Assembly: GCF_035917675.1 (NCBI RefSeq)
Contig: NZ_CP109104.1
Span: 5,580,001 to 5,644,000, forward strand
Reading direction: 5' to 3'
From: Streptomyces sp. NBC_01775
GTDB taxonomy: Bacteria > Actinomycetota > Actinomycetes > Streptomycetales > Streptomycetaceae
Length of the DNA stretch: 64,000 nt
Positions 53,107 through 61,136 of this stretch are shown in pieces. The translations under genes and the position numbers were made by a program. The notes beneath the pieces are model-generated. The model searched no databases and was not told the DNA's origin. It saw only the letters and a program-made list of their open reading frames with translations. How positions within the stretch are numbered: the stretch's first letter is position 1; every line of letters starts with the position of its first letter.

Positions 53107-53560
53107 TGCCGTCCATCAGCAGGTCGAGCAGCCGCTCGGCCTGCGCGCGCTGGTGGACAGCCCCGGCCACGAGGGTGACGCCCGCCGGGGTCATCAGGAT
53201 GCCGGGCGAAGGCACGTCCTCGCGGAGCACTCCCTGGGTGATCCCGGCGAGACGGAACTCCTCGACGGCTCCGGTCAGTTGCTCGCGCGTCTGCGAGCTC
53301 AGCTGCTCGTCGCTCCGCAGCAGGGTCTTGAGCGTGTCGGACATGCCGTGCTTGGCGGCGAGGTAGTCCAGCACCTGGGACATCCACGCCCGCAGGGCCC
53401 GGTCGGCGGGCAGCTTGCGCAGGAGGCCCGGGGCCTGGGCGGAGAGCCGGGCCGTCTCGTAGCGGTAGGTGGCGTCGTCGAGCTGCTCTCGGGTCGGGAA
53501 GCGCCGGTACAGGGTGGCGATCCCGACGCCCGCGTCCTTCGCGATCTGCTTGAGGGGCGT
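53057..53560 (-). pseudogene. 5'-truncated TetR family regulator
   Basis: On the minus strand from 53560 downwards: TPLKQIAKDAGVGIATLYRRFPTREQLDDATYRYETARLSAQAPGLL, then RALRAWMSQVLDYLAAKHGMSDTLKTLLRSDEQLSSQTREQLTGAVEEFRLAGITQGVLREDVPSPGILMTPAGVTLVAGAVHQRAQAERLLDLLMDGITRADGW. That is a TetR with the recognition helix (GVGIATLYRRFPTREQL) and ligand domain, but lacking the first ~25 residues of the HTH and any start. Sequence to the right is antisense aldo/keto reductase. Intact neighbours of this type face divergently an aldo/keto reductase; here both N-termini were removed together. Confidence 0.8.
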
Positions 53561-54256
53561 CCCGACCCCGCCACCGACCTCGACGAGACCTTGGGCGCGC
53601 TCTCCGATCTCGTCCGCGCGGGCAAGATCCGCTACGCGGGGTCCTCGACGTTCGCCCCCTCGGCGATCGTCCGGGCGCAGTGGACCGCCGAGCGACGGCA
53701 GCGCGAGCGCTTCGTCTGCGAACAGCCGCCCTACTCCCTCCTGGTGCGGGGTGTCGAGGCCGACGTGCTGCCCACCTGCCAGGAGCACCGGATGGGGGTA
53801 CTCGCCTGGAGTCCGCTGGCCGGAGGCCGGCTGTCCGGCCGCTGGCACCGCGACGCGGTCGCCCTGTCCAGCCACCGCACGCGGACGATGCCCTTCCGCA
53901 CCACGCTCTCCCACTACGACATGGACGTGCCGGGCAACCAGGCCAAGCTCGACGCCGCCACCGAACTCGCCGGCATCGCCGACGAAGCGGGACAGACGCT
54001 GATCCAGCTGGCGCCGGCGTTCGTCACCACGCACCCCGCGATCTCCGCGGCGATCATCGGTCCGCGCACCGCCGGGCATCTGCGAGACCAGCTGAGCGCC
54101 GCGGACATCGTCCTGGAACCCGCCGTGCTGGACCGCATCGACCGCGTCGTGGCGCCCGGCGTCGATCTCAACCCCGATGACGCGGGCTACGGCGCGGCCG
54201 TCCTGGCCGACCCGAAGCGCCGCCGCCGCGCGGTCGCTCCCGCCGTCGTTCGGTGA
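53561..54256 (+). pseudogene. 5'-truncated aldo/keto reductase
   Basis: From 53561: PDPATDLDETLGALSDLVRAGKIRYAGSSTFAPSAIVRAQWTAERRQRERFVCEQPPYSLLVRGVEADVLPTCQEHRMGVLAWSPLAGGRLSGRW, then LDAATELAGIADEAGQTLIQLAPAFVTTHPAISAAIIGPRTAGHLRDQLSAADIVLEPAVLDRIDRVVAPG. This is the C-terminal 230 residues of an aldo/keto reductase of the tas/YajO type; the catalytic Asp, Tyr and Lys of the N-terminal half are absent. The frame continues left only through antisense TetR. No start codon or ribosome site is visible at the breakpoint. Confidence 0.85.
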
Positions 54257-54279
54257 ACCGGGCGCGCCGCCCTTACGGC

Positions 54280-54376
54280 TTGGGTCCAGCTCGCGGGCGA
54301 GCCCTCTTGGGTCCAGCTCGCGGGCGAGCCCTTGGTCAGAGAGCCCTTGGTCAGCGCGTCCTTGGTCAGCGCGTCC
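54280..54376. repeat. Two successive tandem repeat families
   Basis: First unit, starting TTGGGTCCAGCTCGCGGGCG and ending AGCCC(TC), is at 54280-54306 and 54307-54331. Then TTGGTCAGAGAGCCC (54332-54346) and TTGGTCAGCGCGTCC (54347-54361, 54362-54376) follow directly. The array lies between the truncated reductase and the sugar permease gene, a spacer without another gene. Confidence 0.85.
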
Positions 54377-54412
54377 GTGAGGAGGTCGAGGAGCCGGCGG
54401 GCCCGGAGGAAG

Positions 54413-55333
54413 TCACCCCTTGACGGCGCCGGAGAGCATCCCGCTGATGAACTTGCGTTGCAGCAGGACGTAGCCGATGAGGACGGGCAGTGCGACGAGC
54501 ACAGCGGCGGCGGAGGTGACGCCGGGGTCGCTGTTGCGGCGGTCGCTGGTGAAGAAGGACAGCGCGAGCGGCGCGGTCCGGACGTCGGGATTGTTGGGCA
54601 CGAGGACCAGCGCGAGCAAGAACTCGTTCCAGGCGTAGAGGAACAGCAAGGCGGCCAGGGCGGTGATGGCCGGGGCGGCGAGCGGCAGCATGATCTTGCG
54701 GAGCGTCTGGAAGCGCGTCGCGCCGTCGATCTCCGCCGCCTCGCGCAGCGAACCGGGCACCCCCGCGAAGAAGTTGCGCATCCAGAAGGTGCCCAGCGCC
54801 AGCGAGAGGCCCACCTGCGGGAGGATCAGCGCCCAGTAGGTGTCGAGGAGGCCCCACGCCTTCAGCTGGTAGTAGAGCGGGATCACCGTCGCCTCGTACG
54901 GCAGTACGAGCCCGATCAGCAGGATGCCCATCAGGGGGCCCTTGAGCGGGAACGTGAAGGAAGCGAACGCGTAGCCGGCCGGCACCGAGACGAGCAGGGT
55001 CAGCACCACCACGCACACGGCCACCAGCAGGCTGGAGACCAGCGCGCTGGAGAAGAGGCCCTTGTGCCAGGCGGTGGCGAAGTTGTCGAAGTGGAGCGAG
55101 GAGGGGACCGAGAAGCCCGTCACCCGCGCGCCCGGCTCGTGCAGCGCCACCAGCAGGATCTGTGCGAACGGATACAGCGCCACGAGCGAGGCGATGACCA
55201 GCAGCGCATGGCTGACCACCGACTCGCGGCGCCCGCCGTCCATCGTCGAGCGCCGGGGGCGTACGGGGATGCGGGGGCGGTCCGAACGGCCCGTCGTGCG
55301 AGGGCTGTCCACTGTTCGCGCCACGTCACTCAT
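54413..55333 (-). CDS. Carbohydrate ABC transporter permease (MalG type)
   Basis: 306 residues from ATG 55333, overlapping the upstream permease stop by 4 nt. MalG-like inner-membrane subunit with six helices, e.g. ALLVIASLVALYPFAQILLVAL, ALVSSLLVAVCVVVLTLLVSVPAGYAFA, MGILLIGLVLPYEATVIPLYYQL, ILPQVGLSLALGTFWM, LPLAAPAITALAALLFLYAWNEFLLAL. The EAA loop contacting the ATPase is GVPGSLREAAEIDGATRFQTLRKIMLPLAAP. Ends RKFISGMLSGAVKG, the usual family end. Third gene of a three-gene importer operon (binding protein, MalF-type, MalG-type). No ATPase nearby. Confidence 0.95.
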   Translation of the reverse strand: MSDVARTVDSPRTTGRSDRPRIPVRPRRSTMDGGRRESVVSHALLVIASLVALYPFAQILLVALHEPGARVTGFSVPSSLHFDNFATAWHKGLFSSALVSSLLVAVCVVVLTLLVSVPAGYAFASFTFPLKGPLMGILLIGLVLPYEATVIPLYYQLKAWGLLDTYWALILPQVGLSLALGTFWMRNFFAGVPGSLREAAEIDGATRFQTLRKIMLPLAAPAITALAALLFLYAWNEFLLALVLVPNNPDVRTAPLALSFFTSDRRNSDPGVTSAAAVLVALPVLIGYVLLQRKFISGMLSGAVKG

Positions 55334-56262
55334 GAGCCCTCCTCGCGCAGCGCCCGCATGATGACGCCGCAGACGAGCAGCGTCAGCACGGTCAGCGCGA
55401 TGCCGACGGCGGCGGCGCTGCCGACGTGCCGGGTGACGAACGCGCCCTGGTAGATGAAGACACTGGGCACCGTCGTGCTGGTGCCGGGGCCGCCGGTGGT
55501 GGTGTTCCAGACGATGTCGAAGTTGCGCAGCGCCTGGGTCACGGTGAGCACCAGCGCGATGCTGATCTCCCCGCGCAGCGCGGGCAGGATCACCGTGAAG
55601 AACTCCCGCACGGGCCCCGCGCCATCCAGCCGCGCGGCCTCGAACAGCTCGCGGGGGATCTTCATGGCGCCGGTCAGGAACAGCACCATGCACAGCCCGT
55701 ACATGATCCACGAGCCGATCAGCCCGACCGAGGGCAGCGCCGTGCCGTAGTCGCCGAGCCAGGAGCGGGCCGCTCCGTCCAGGCCGACGGCGTGCAGCAG
55801 CCCGTTGACCGGGCCGTCCGAGTCGTAGATCCAGCGCCAGGACACGGCGATGACGACGGTCGAGAGCACCTGCGGGACGAACAGCAGCGAGCGGAAGACG
55901 GCCAGGCCCCGGATGCGGATACGGACCATCAGCCCGGTGAGCAGCAGCCCGGCGGCGACCGGTAGCAGCGCGTAGAAGACGATGAACACCAGCGAGTGCA
56001 GCAGCGAGGAGCGCAGTGCCGGGTCGCTCAGCAGCGCCGTGTAGTTGTCCAGGCCCGTCCAGGTGCCGAGGGTGAGCCCGTCCCAGTCGAACAGGGAGAT
56101 CCACGCGGTGGTGAAGAGCGGGCGCAGCACGAACAGGATGTAGAACGCGGCGCCGGGCAGCAGATACAGGTATGCGGGCCAGTACTGCCGCCGGGCCCAG
56201 GCCCGCACCCGCCGCTCCCCTCCACGGGCGGCGGCCCGCTCCGGCGTGGTGGCCGCGCTCAT
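55330..56262 (-). CDS. Carbohydrate ABC transporter permease (MalF type)
   Basis: 310 residues from ATG 56262, which overlaps the binding-protein stop (ATGA). MalF/UgpA-like: YWPAYLYLLPGAAFYILFVLRPLFTTAWISLFDWDGLTLGTWTGLDNYTALL, then LVFIVFYALLPVAAGLLLTGLM, AVFRSLLFVPQVLSTVVIAVSWRWIYDSDGPVNGLL, LIGSWIMYGLCMVLFLTGAMKIPRELFEAARLDGAGPVREFFTVILPAL with the EAA motif, and FDIVWNTTTGGPGTSTTVPSVFIYQGAF. Six membrane helices. Forms the channel with the MalG-type partner. Confidence 0.95.
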   Translation of the reverse strand: MSAATTPERAAARGGERRVRAWARRQYWPAYLYLLPGAAFYILFVLRPLFTTAWISLFDWDGLTLGTWTGLDNYTALLSDPALRSSLLHSLVFIVFYALLPVAAGLLLTGLMVRIRIRGLAVFRSLLFVPQVLSTVVIAVSWRWIYDSDGPVNGLLHAVGLDGAARSWLGDYGTALPSVGLIGSWIMYGLCMVLFLTGAMKIPRELFEAARLDGAGPVREFFTVILPALRGEISIALVLTVTQALRNFDIVWNTTTGGPGTSTTVPSVFIYQGAFVTRHVGSAAAVGIALTVLTLLVCGVIMRALREEGS

Positions 56263-57710
56263 GAGCCGGACCCCTGCTTCTCGGCCTGCCTCTCGGCCTT
56301 CTTCTCCTGGTCGGCGCGGAAGGACTTCCAGTCGGCCTGCACCTTTCTCAGGTAGGTGTCCACGTCCTCGCGGCCGGTCAGCAGGTCCTGGGTGGCCGAA
56401 CCGATGGTCGTCAGCATCGAGTTGCTGGCCCAGTCGAAGTAGAAGGTCTGCCCGTCGTCGTCCAGCAGTCGTTCACCGGTCGCGGCCTGCTGGCGGGACA
56501 GCGCGTCGGGCATCCTCACACCTTCGGTGACCACCGGGAGGCGCCCCGCGTCGGCCATGGCCTGGGCTCCGGTCCTGCTCTGCATCATGCCGAGGAAGGC
56601 GACGGCCGCGTCGGTCTTGTCGGTCTTCGCCGAGATGTGCCAGGGCAGTCCGAGCGCGCCTGTCGCGACGGTGCGGCCGTCCGCGGTGCGCGGGATGTCG
56701 AAGCCCGCGTCGTCGCCGAGCTTCTTGCCGATGGCCGGGGCGTTCCAGGACCCGGCGACGAGGAAGGCACCCTTGCCGCCGGTGAACTTGGTGACCGCGT
56801 CGTCCGAGCTGACGCCGTTGTAACCGGAGCCGAGGTAGCCCTTCTTGGCCCAGTCGCGGAGCGTCTTGGCGGCCTCGCGGTTGCCCCGGGTGGCGAACGT
56901 GGTGCCGGGGACGCCGTTGATCCAGGCGCGGCTCTCGTTGACCGGGACCTTCTGCGCCTGGATGGTGCCGAGGAGCTGTTCGGCGGGGTATTGGTCGGAG
57001 TTGCCCAGCATGATGGGCTGCTCGCCGGATGCCTTGACCTTCTTCAGCGCCTTGGTGAAGTCCGACCAGGTCTCGGGCGGGTCGATGCCGCGCTCGCCGA
57101 TGCCGGCGAGCTTCTTCTTGTTGTAGAAGACGCCGACGTATTCGTTGCTCTGGCCGGTGCCGTAGAGGTTGCCGGAGCCGAAGATCGCGCCGTCCTGGCT
57201 CCAGCGCAGCTGGCTGGTGGCGCCGGTGGGGAAGTCGAGGTCCCAGCCGTAGGCGTGCGAGACGTCGTCCAGGGGGCGCAGCAGTCCGCTTTGTACGAGC
57301 AGCCCGTCGACTCCGTAGCCCTGGTTGCCCTGTATGAGGTCGGGCGGGTGGGAGCCGGACATCGTGTTCACGATCGTCTTGAAGAAGTCGGCGGACGCCT
57401 TGGTCTCCACCTTGACGTCCACGTTCGGGTACTTCTTCTCGTACAGCGGCACGAACCGCTTCAGGAATTCCTGTTCGCCCGAGTCCGCGAGCAGCCGCAG
57501 CTCCGTCTTGCCGTGTGCCGCGACCTTCGCCCGGGTGACCGGTTCGGTGATCCGGCCGCCCGTCAGCTCCTGCGCCGGGCCCCCGCCGCCGGCCCCCGGC
57601 ACGCTGCACCCGGTGAGGGCGAGGGCGGTGGCGGCGGCGGCGAGCGCCGGGCCGAGGGCGGCAGCGCGGGGGCGGGGGCGGCTGTGGCGCGGGGTGGATG
57701 TGTGGTCCAT
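56259..57710 (-). CDS. Extracellular solute-binding lipoprotein of sugar ABC importer
   Basis: 483 residues from ATG 57710, with AGGGAGTGGACC upstream. Signal peptide with basic start (MDHTSTPRHSRPRPRAAALG), hydrophobic core ALAAAATALALTG and lipobox LTGC, cysteine 35. Mature family 1 binding protein: ELRLLADSGEQEFLKRFVPLYEKKYPNVDVKVETK, then MSGSHPPDLIQGNQGYGVDGLLVQSGLLRPLD, FYNKKKLAGIGERGIDPPETWSDFTKALKKVKASGEQPIMLGN, KFTGGKGAFLVAGSWNAPAIGKKL, and AVAFLGMMQSRTGAQAMADAGRLPVV. Captures a sugar outside the membrane. It is first in the operon; in Streptomyces the shared ATPase MsiK typically powers such systems. The sugar is unknown and no LacI-type regulator is adjacent. Confidence 0.95.
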   Translation of the reverse strand: MDHTSTPRHSRPRPRAAALGPALAAAATALALTGCSVPGAGGGGPAQELTGGRITEPVTRAKVAAHGKTELRLLADSGEQEFLKRFVPLYEKKYPNVDVKVETKASADFFKTIVNTMSGSHPPDLIQGNQGYGVDGLLVQSGLLRPLDDVSHAYGWDLDFPTGATSQLRWSQDGAIFGSGNLYGTGQSNEYVGVFYNKKKLAGIGERGIDPPETWSDFTKALKKVKASGEQPIMLGNSDQYPAEQLLGTIQAQKVPVNESRAWINGVPGTTFATRGNREAAKTLRDWAKKGYLGSGYNGVSSDDAVTKFTGGKGAFLVAGSWNAPAIGKKLGDDAGFDIPRTADGRTVATGALGLPWHISAKTDKTDAAVAFLGMMQSRTGAQAMADAGRLPVVTEGVRMPDALSRQQAATGERLLDDDGQTFYFDWASNSMLTTIGSATQDLLTGREDVDTYLRKVQADWKSFRADQEKKAERQAEKQGSGS

Positions 57711-57814
57711 GGTCCACTCCCTAGCCGCCCGTACGAGGGTTGTCGATACCGGGCGCACCGGCGGGGGCCGGGGGCGGAGCGGGAGGCGGCGGCGGAGGCG
57801 CTGCCTTGGGTGGG

Positions 57815-58687
57815 TCAGACCGCGTCGGCCAGCGCCTGGAACTCCCCGTCGCTCAGCGTGATCCGCGCGGCCTCGGCGTTCTCCTCCAGGTGCGCCACCC
57901 GTGAGGTGCCGGGGATCGGCAGCATCACCGGCGAACGGCGCAGCAGCCAGGCCAGCGCGAGCTGGGAGGGCGAGGAGCTGTGCTCCTTGGCGGCGGCGTC
58001 CAGCGGGCCGCCCGGCCGCGCCAGCTCGCCGGTGGCCATCGGGAACCACGGAATGAACGCGAGGTTCTCCTGCTCCGCGTACTCCAGTACATCCTCCGCG
58101 CTCCGGTTGGCGAGGTTGTAGAGGTTCTGCACGGAGACGATCTCCGCCAGCTCCCTGGCCTCCTTCACCTGCGCGACCGTCACCTCGGACAGTCCGATGT
58201 GGCGGATCTTGCCCTCCTGCTGGAGCAGCACCAGCTCGCCGAGCTGGTCGGCGAGCGGCACCTGCGCGTCGATGCGGTGGAGCTGGTACAGGCCGATGCG
58301 CTCGACGCCGAGGTGACGCAGGCTCAGCTCGGTCTGCTGCCGCAGGTACTCGGGCCGCCCCACGGGAAGCCACTCATCGGGCCCCGGACGGGTCAGGCCA
58401 CCCTTGGTGGCGATGACCAGGTCGTCCGAGTAGGGGTGCAGGGCCTCGCGGATCAGCCGCTCGCTGACGAAGGGGCCGTAGGAGTCGGCCGTGTCGATGA
58501 AGTTGACGCCCAGCTCGACGGCGCGGCGCAGCACCCGTATCGCCTCGTCCGGGTCCTTGGGCTCACCCCAGATGCCGGGCCCCGTGAGCTGCATCGCGCC
58601 GTAACCGAGCCGGTTGACGGGCAGGTCCCCGCCGAGGGCGAAGGTGCCGGAGGCGTCGGCGGGGCGGGTGGGGGAGGTCGTGCTCAT
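57815..58687 (-). CDS. Aldo/keto reductase
   Basis: 290 residues from ATG 58687; AAAGGAAAC lies 5 nt upstream. NADPH-dependent reductase of carbonyl compounds, TIM barrel, AKR family similar to YdbC. Catalytic set: D and Y in [23 protein letters not shown] in [15 protein letters not shown] in LYQLHRID. Cofactor region: [33 protein letters not shown]. Stand-alone gene. An unrelated, truncated aldo/keto reductase lies at 53561, so the window holds one intact and one broken family member. Confidence 0.93.
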   Translation of the reverse strand: MSTTSPTRPADASGTFALGGDLPVNRLGYGAMQLTGPGIWGEPKDPDEAIRVLRRAVELGVNFIDTADSYGPFVSERLIREALHPYSDDLVIATKGGLTRPGPDEWLPVGRPEYLRQQTELSLRHLGVERIGLYQLHRIDAQVPLADQLGELVLLQQEGKIRHIGLSEVTVAQVKEARELAEIVSVQNLYNLANRSAEDVLEYAEQENLAFIPWFPMATGELARPGGPLDAAAKEHSSSPSQLALAWLLRRSPVMLPIPGTSRVAHLEENAEAARITLSDGEFQALADAV

Positions 58688-58835
58688 GACTGTTTCCTTT
58701 CGATGGGCGGCCGGGAGGGTGCCCGTGACGCCGTGACTGCTGAGATGCGCTGAGTCTGTCGAGACCGCTGATGACTCTTGGTGTGGTGAACGCCCCCGAA
58801 CGGGCGCGTCTTCCCGATGACGGGTCCGGTCGTCG

Positions 58836-58871
58836 GCTCCCGGGCCCTGGCCAGGGGCAGGGCCCGGGAGC
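58836..58871 (-). terminator. Terminator after the DJ-1/PfpI gene
   Basis: GCTCCCGGGCCCTG (58836-58849) pairs with CAGGGCCCGGGAGC (58858-58871), 14 bp with an 8-nt loop; it follows the minus-strand gene by 127 bp. The rest of the 310-bp gap to the reductase start holds no gene. Confidence 0.75.
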
Positions 58872-58997
58872 GCGGGCGTGTGTGGCTGTGCGGGCATGGG
58901 GCCGTGCGGTGGGATGCGAGTGGTGCGGCGGCGGAAGGCGGGGGCGGGCCGGAGGGCCGGGGCGGCCCAGTCGGCCGGGTCGGGGCAGCTGTTCAGG

Positions 58998-59711
58998 TCA
59001 GGGCAGCTGTTTGAGGAGCTGCTCGGCGACCGGGGCGGCGGAGGCCGGGTTCTGGCCGGTGACCAGGTTGCGGTCCACGACCACGTGCGGGGACCACGGC
59101 TGGCCCTCCTGGAAGTCGGCGCCGATCTCGGCCAGGCGGTCCTGGAGCAGCCACTTCGCGTTGTCGGCCAGACCCGCCTGGCGTTCCTCGTCGTTGGTGA
59201 ACCCGGTCAGCCGGTATCCGGCGAACGCGTTGCCGCCCTCCTGGGCGTGGGCGGCCAGGAGGGCGGCGGGCGCGTGGCACACCAGCCCGAGCGGCTTGCC
59301 CGAGGCCAGCGTTCGCACCAGCAGCGTGCCCGAGTCGGTGTCCTCGGCCAGGTCCTCCATGGGCCCGTGGCCGCCGGGGTAGAAGACCGCTTCGTAGCCG
59401 GCGGGGCCGCCGGAGGCGTCGAGCCGTACGTCTTCGATGCTGAACGGCTTCTGCAATTCGGTGAAGGACTCCAGACCGGCCGCGATACGGTCCGCGTTCT
59501 CCTGGCCGCCGTTGACGTCGGCGGCGAGGCTGCCCTGGTCGACGGTGGGGACGACGCCGCCGGGTGTGGCCACGGCGATCTGGTGGCCCGCCGCCTTGAA
59601 CACCTCGTACGGCGCGAACGCCTCCTCCGCCCAGAAGCCGGTGGGGTGCCGGGTGCCGTCGGCGAGCGTCCAGTGGTCGGCGCCAGTCATCACGAAAAGG
59701 ATCTGCGACAT
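58998..59711 (-). CDS. DJ-1/PfpI family protein (Hsp31/glyoxalase III-like)
   Basis: 237 residues from ATG 59711. Class I glutamine-amidotransferase-like fold with nucleophile C145 and H146 in [15 protein letters not shown], the elbow of DJ-1 and Hsp31-like glyoxalases; E30 in [15 protein letters not shown] is the usual oxyanion-side acid. The stretch [38 protein letters not shown] and [12 protein letters not shown] are characteristic of the large, Hsp31-type members (about 230 residues). Probably degrades methylglyoxal or acts as a deglycase/chaperone. Divergent from a LysR regulator, which likely controls it. Confidence 0.92.
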   Translation of the reverse strand: MSQILFVMTGADHWTLADGTRHPTGFWAEEAFAPYEVFKAAGHQIAVATPGGVVPTVDQGSLAADVNGGQENADRIAAGLESFTELQKPFSIEDVRLDASGGPAGYEAVFYPGGHGPMEDLAEDTDSGTLLVRTLASGKPLGLVCHAPAALLAAHAQEGGNAFAGYRLTGFTNDEERQAGLADNAKWLLQDRLAEIGADFQEGQPWSPHVVVDRNLVTGQNPASAAPVAEQLLKQLP

Positions 59712-59853
59712 GTCGTTCTCCGGAGCGTCGAGGGCTTGTTCCCTGTTCCCGCAGGGTCACACGCTGACGATCCGTACGTAGGACGTCAGCTCGCCGCGTG
59801 TCCGACCGTAGGTCGGCGAGCCATCGAAATCCAATAGGCTGGTCTCTGTCAGA

Positions 59854-59869
59854 CATAGGGATTCCTATG
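59854..59869. promoter_or_regulatory. Palindrome in the DJ-1/LysR divergent promoter
   Basis: CATAGG-GATT-CCTATG, perfect 6-bp arms, 59 bp before the LysR start. LysR proteins bind interrupted dyads such as this, and auto- plus divergent control is usual. Confidence 0.6.
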
Positions 59870-59927
59870 AGACTCGCGGTTCGGATCATGAGGGGCCGGG
59901 GGAGCGCGTACGGGGAGGAGAGGCGCG

Positions 59928-61022
59928 GTGGGCAGCGGTGAGGGCCCGGAGGCGGGGACGTCCAGGAGGGCGGGGGCACCACGGCCGTCAGAGTCCGTAC
60001 GGTCGACCGGGCCCTCCCGTTCGTCCGAGCCCCCACGGCCGACCGGGACACCGGTGTCGCCCGGCTCGCCCGTGCCAGAAGGCGCTGGGCCGCCCCCGCC
60101 AAGTTCCGGGCCGCAGGATCTGAACCTGCTGCGTACCTTCCTGGCCGTCCACCGCGCCGGTTCGTTCACCGCCGCCGCGCGGTTGCTGGGCCTGTCCCAG
60201 CCGACCGTCACCGCGCAGATCCGCGCTCTGGAGCGGCAGACGGGGCGCGAGCTGTTCGCGCGGCTGTCGCGCGGGGTCGCCCCGGCGCCGTACGCCGACG
60301 AGCTGGCGGCCCGCGTCGTCGGCCCGCTGGACGCGCTGGCGGAGCTGGCGGCCGGGCCGGGGCCGGGCTCCGGTGACGGGCCCGCGTCCGGCGAGCCCGT
60401 CCATCTGGCGGGGCCCGCCGAGCTGCTGAGCCTGCGCGCGCTGCCCGCGCTGGCACCTCTCGTCGACCAGGGGGTGCGGCTGCGCGTCGTCACCGGGCTG
60501 ACCGACCCGCTCCTGGAGGGGCTGCGGGTCGGCCGCCACGACCTGGTCCTTGCGACGACCCGGCCCCGGGAGCGGGCGCTGAGCACCGTGCCGCTGATGG
60601 ACGAGGAGTTCGTCCTCGTCGCCGCGCCCGGCACCGCCGCCCGCGTCGGCGGCCGGCAGCGGGTCTCCGCCGAGGGCCCCGCCGCGCTGCACGGCCTCCC
60701 GCTGGTCACCTACGCCGAGGACCTGCCCATCACCCGCCGCTACTGGCGCCACGTCTTCGGCCGCCGCCTCACCACCAGGGCCGCCGTCACCGTCCCGGAC
60801 CTGCGCGGAGTGCTGGCGGCGGTCGTCGCGGGCGCGGGCTTCGCGGTCCTCCCGCGCTACCTGTGCGCCCCGGAACTGGACACCGGCCGCCTCGCCCTGC
60901 TCCACGCCCCCGAGGACCCCCCGCTCAACACCACCTACCTCGCCCGCCGCCCCGGCACGGCGGAGAACCCGGACGTGGCCCGCGTCAGCACCCGCCTCCG
61001 TCAGGCGGCGGGGGAGTGGTGA
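59928..61022 (+). CDS. LysR family transcriptional regulator
   Basis: 364 residues from GTG 59928 (GGGGAGGAGAGG upstream). An unusual 60-residue Pro/Ser-rich N-terminal extension (SSEPPRPTGTPVSPGSPVPEGAGPPPPSSG) precedes the normal start; homology begins at QDLNLLRTFLAVHRAGSFTAAARLLGLSQPTVTAQIRALERQTGRELFARLSRGVAPAPYADEL, the LysR HTH. The substrate domain follows (LVDQGVRLRVVTGLTDPLLEGLRVGRHDLVLATTRP, then GVLAAVVAGAGFAVLPRYL). The true start could be an internal codon near 60120, closer to homologues. Divergent from a DJ-1/PfpI gene with a shared palindrome. Confidence 0.9.
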   Translation: MGSGEGPEAGTSRRAGAPRPSESVRSTGPSRSSEPPRPTGTPVSPGSPVPEGAGPPPPSSGPQDLNLLRTFLAVHRAGSFTAAARLLGLSQPTVTAQIRALERQTGRELFARLSRGVAPAPYADELAARVVGPLDALAELAAGPGPGSGDGPASGEPVHLAGPAELLSLRALPALAPLVDQGVRLRVVTGLTDPLLEGLRVGRHDLVLATTRPRERALSTVPLMDEEFVLVAAPGTAARVGGRQRVSAEGPAALHGLPLVTYAEDLPITRRYWRHVFGRRLTTRAAVTVPDLRGVLAAVVAGAGFAVLPRYLCAPELDTGRLALLHAPEDPPLNTTYLARRPGTAENPDVARVSTRLRQAAGEW

Positions 61023-61136
61023 GAGCGGACGCGCCGTCCCGATCGTGGAGGGCTGTCCCTGTCCGGCCACGGTCGACATCGCATGACAAGCCCGGCAGCC
61101 GCGCCGCCGGTCCGGTGAACCGGTGCGGTCGCCGGA

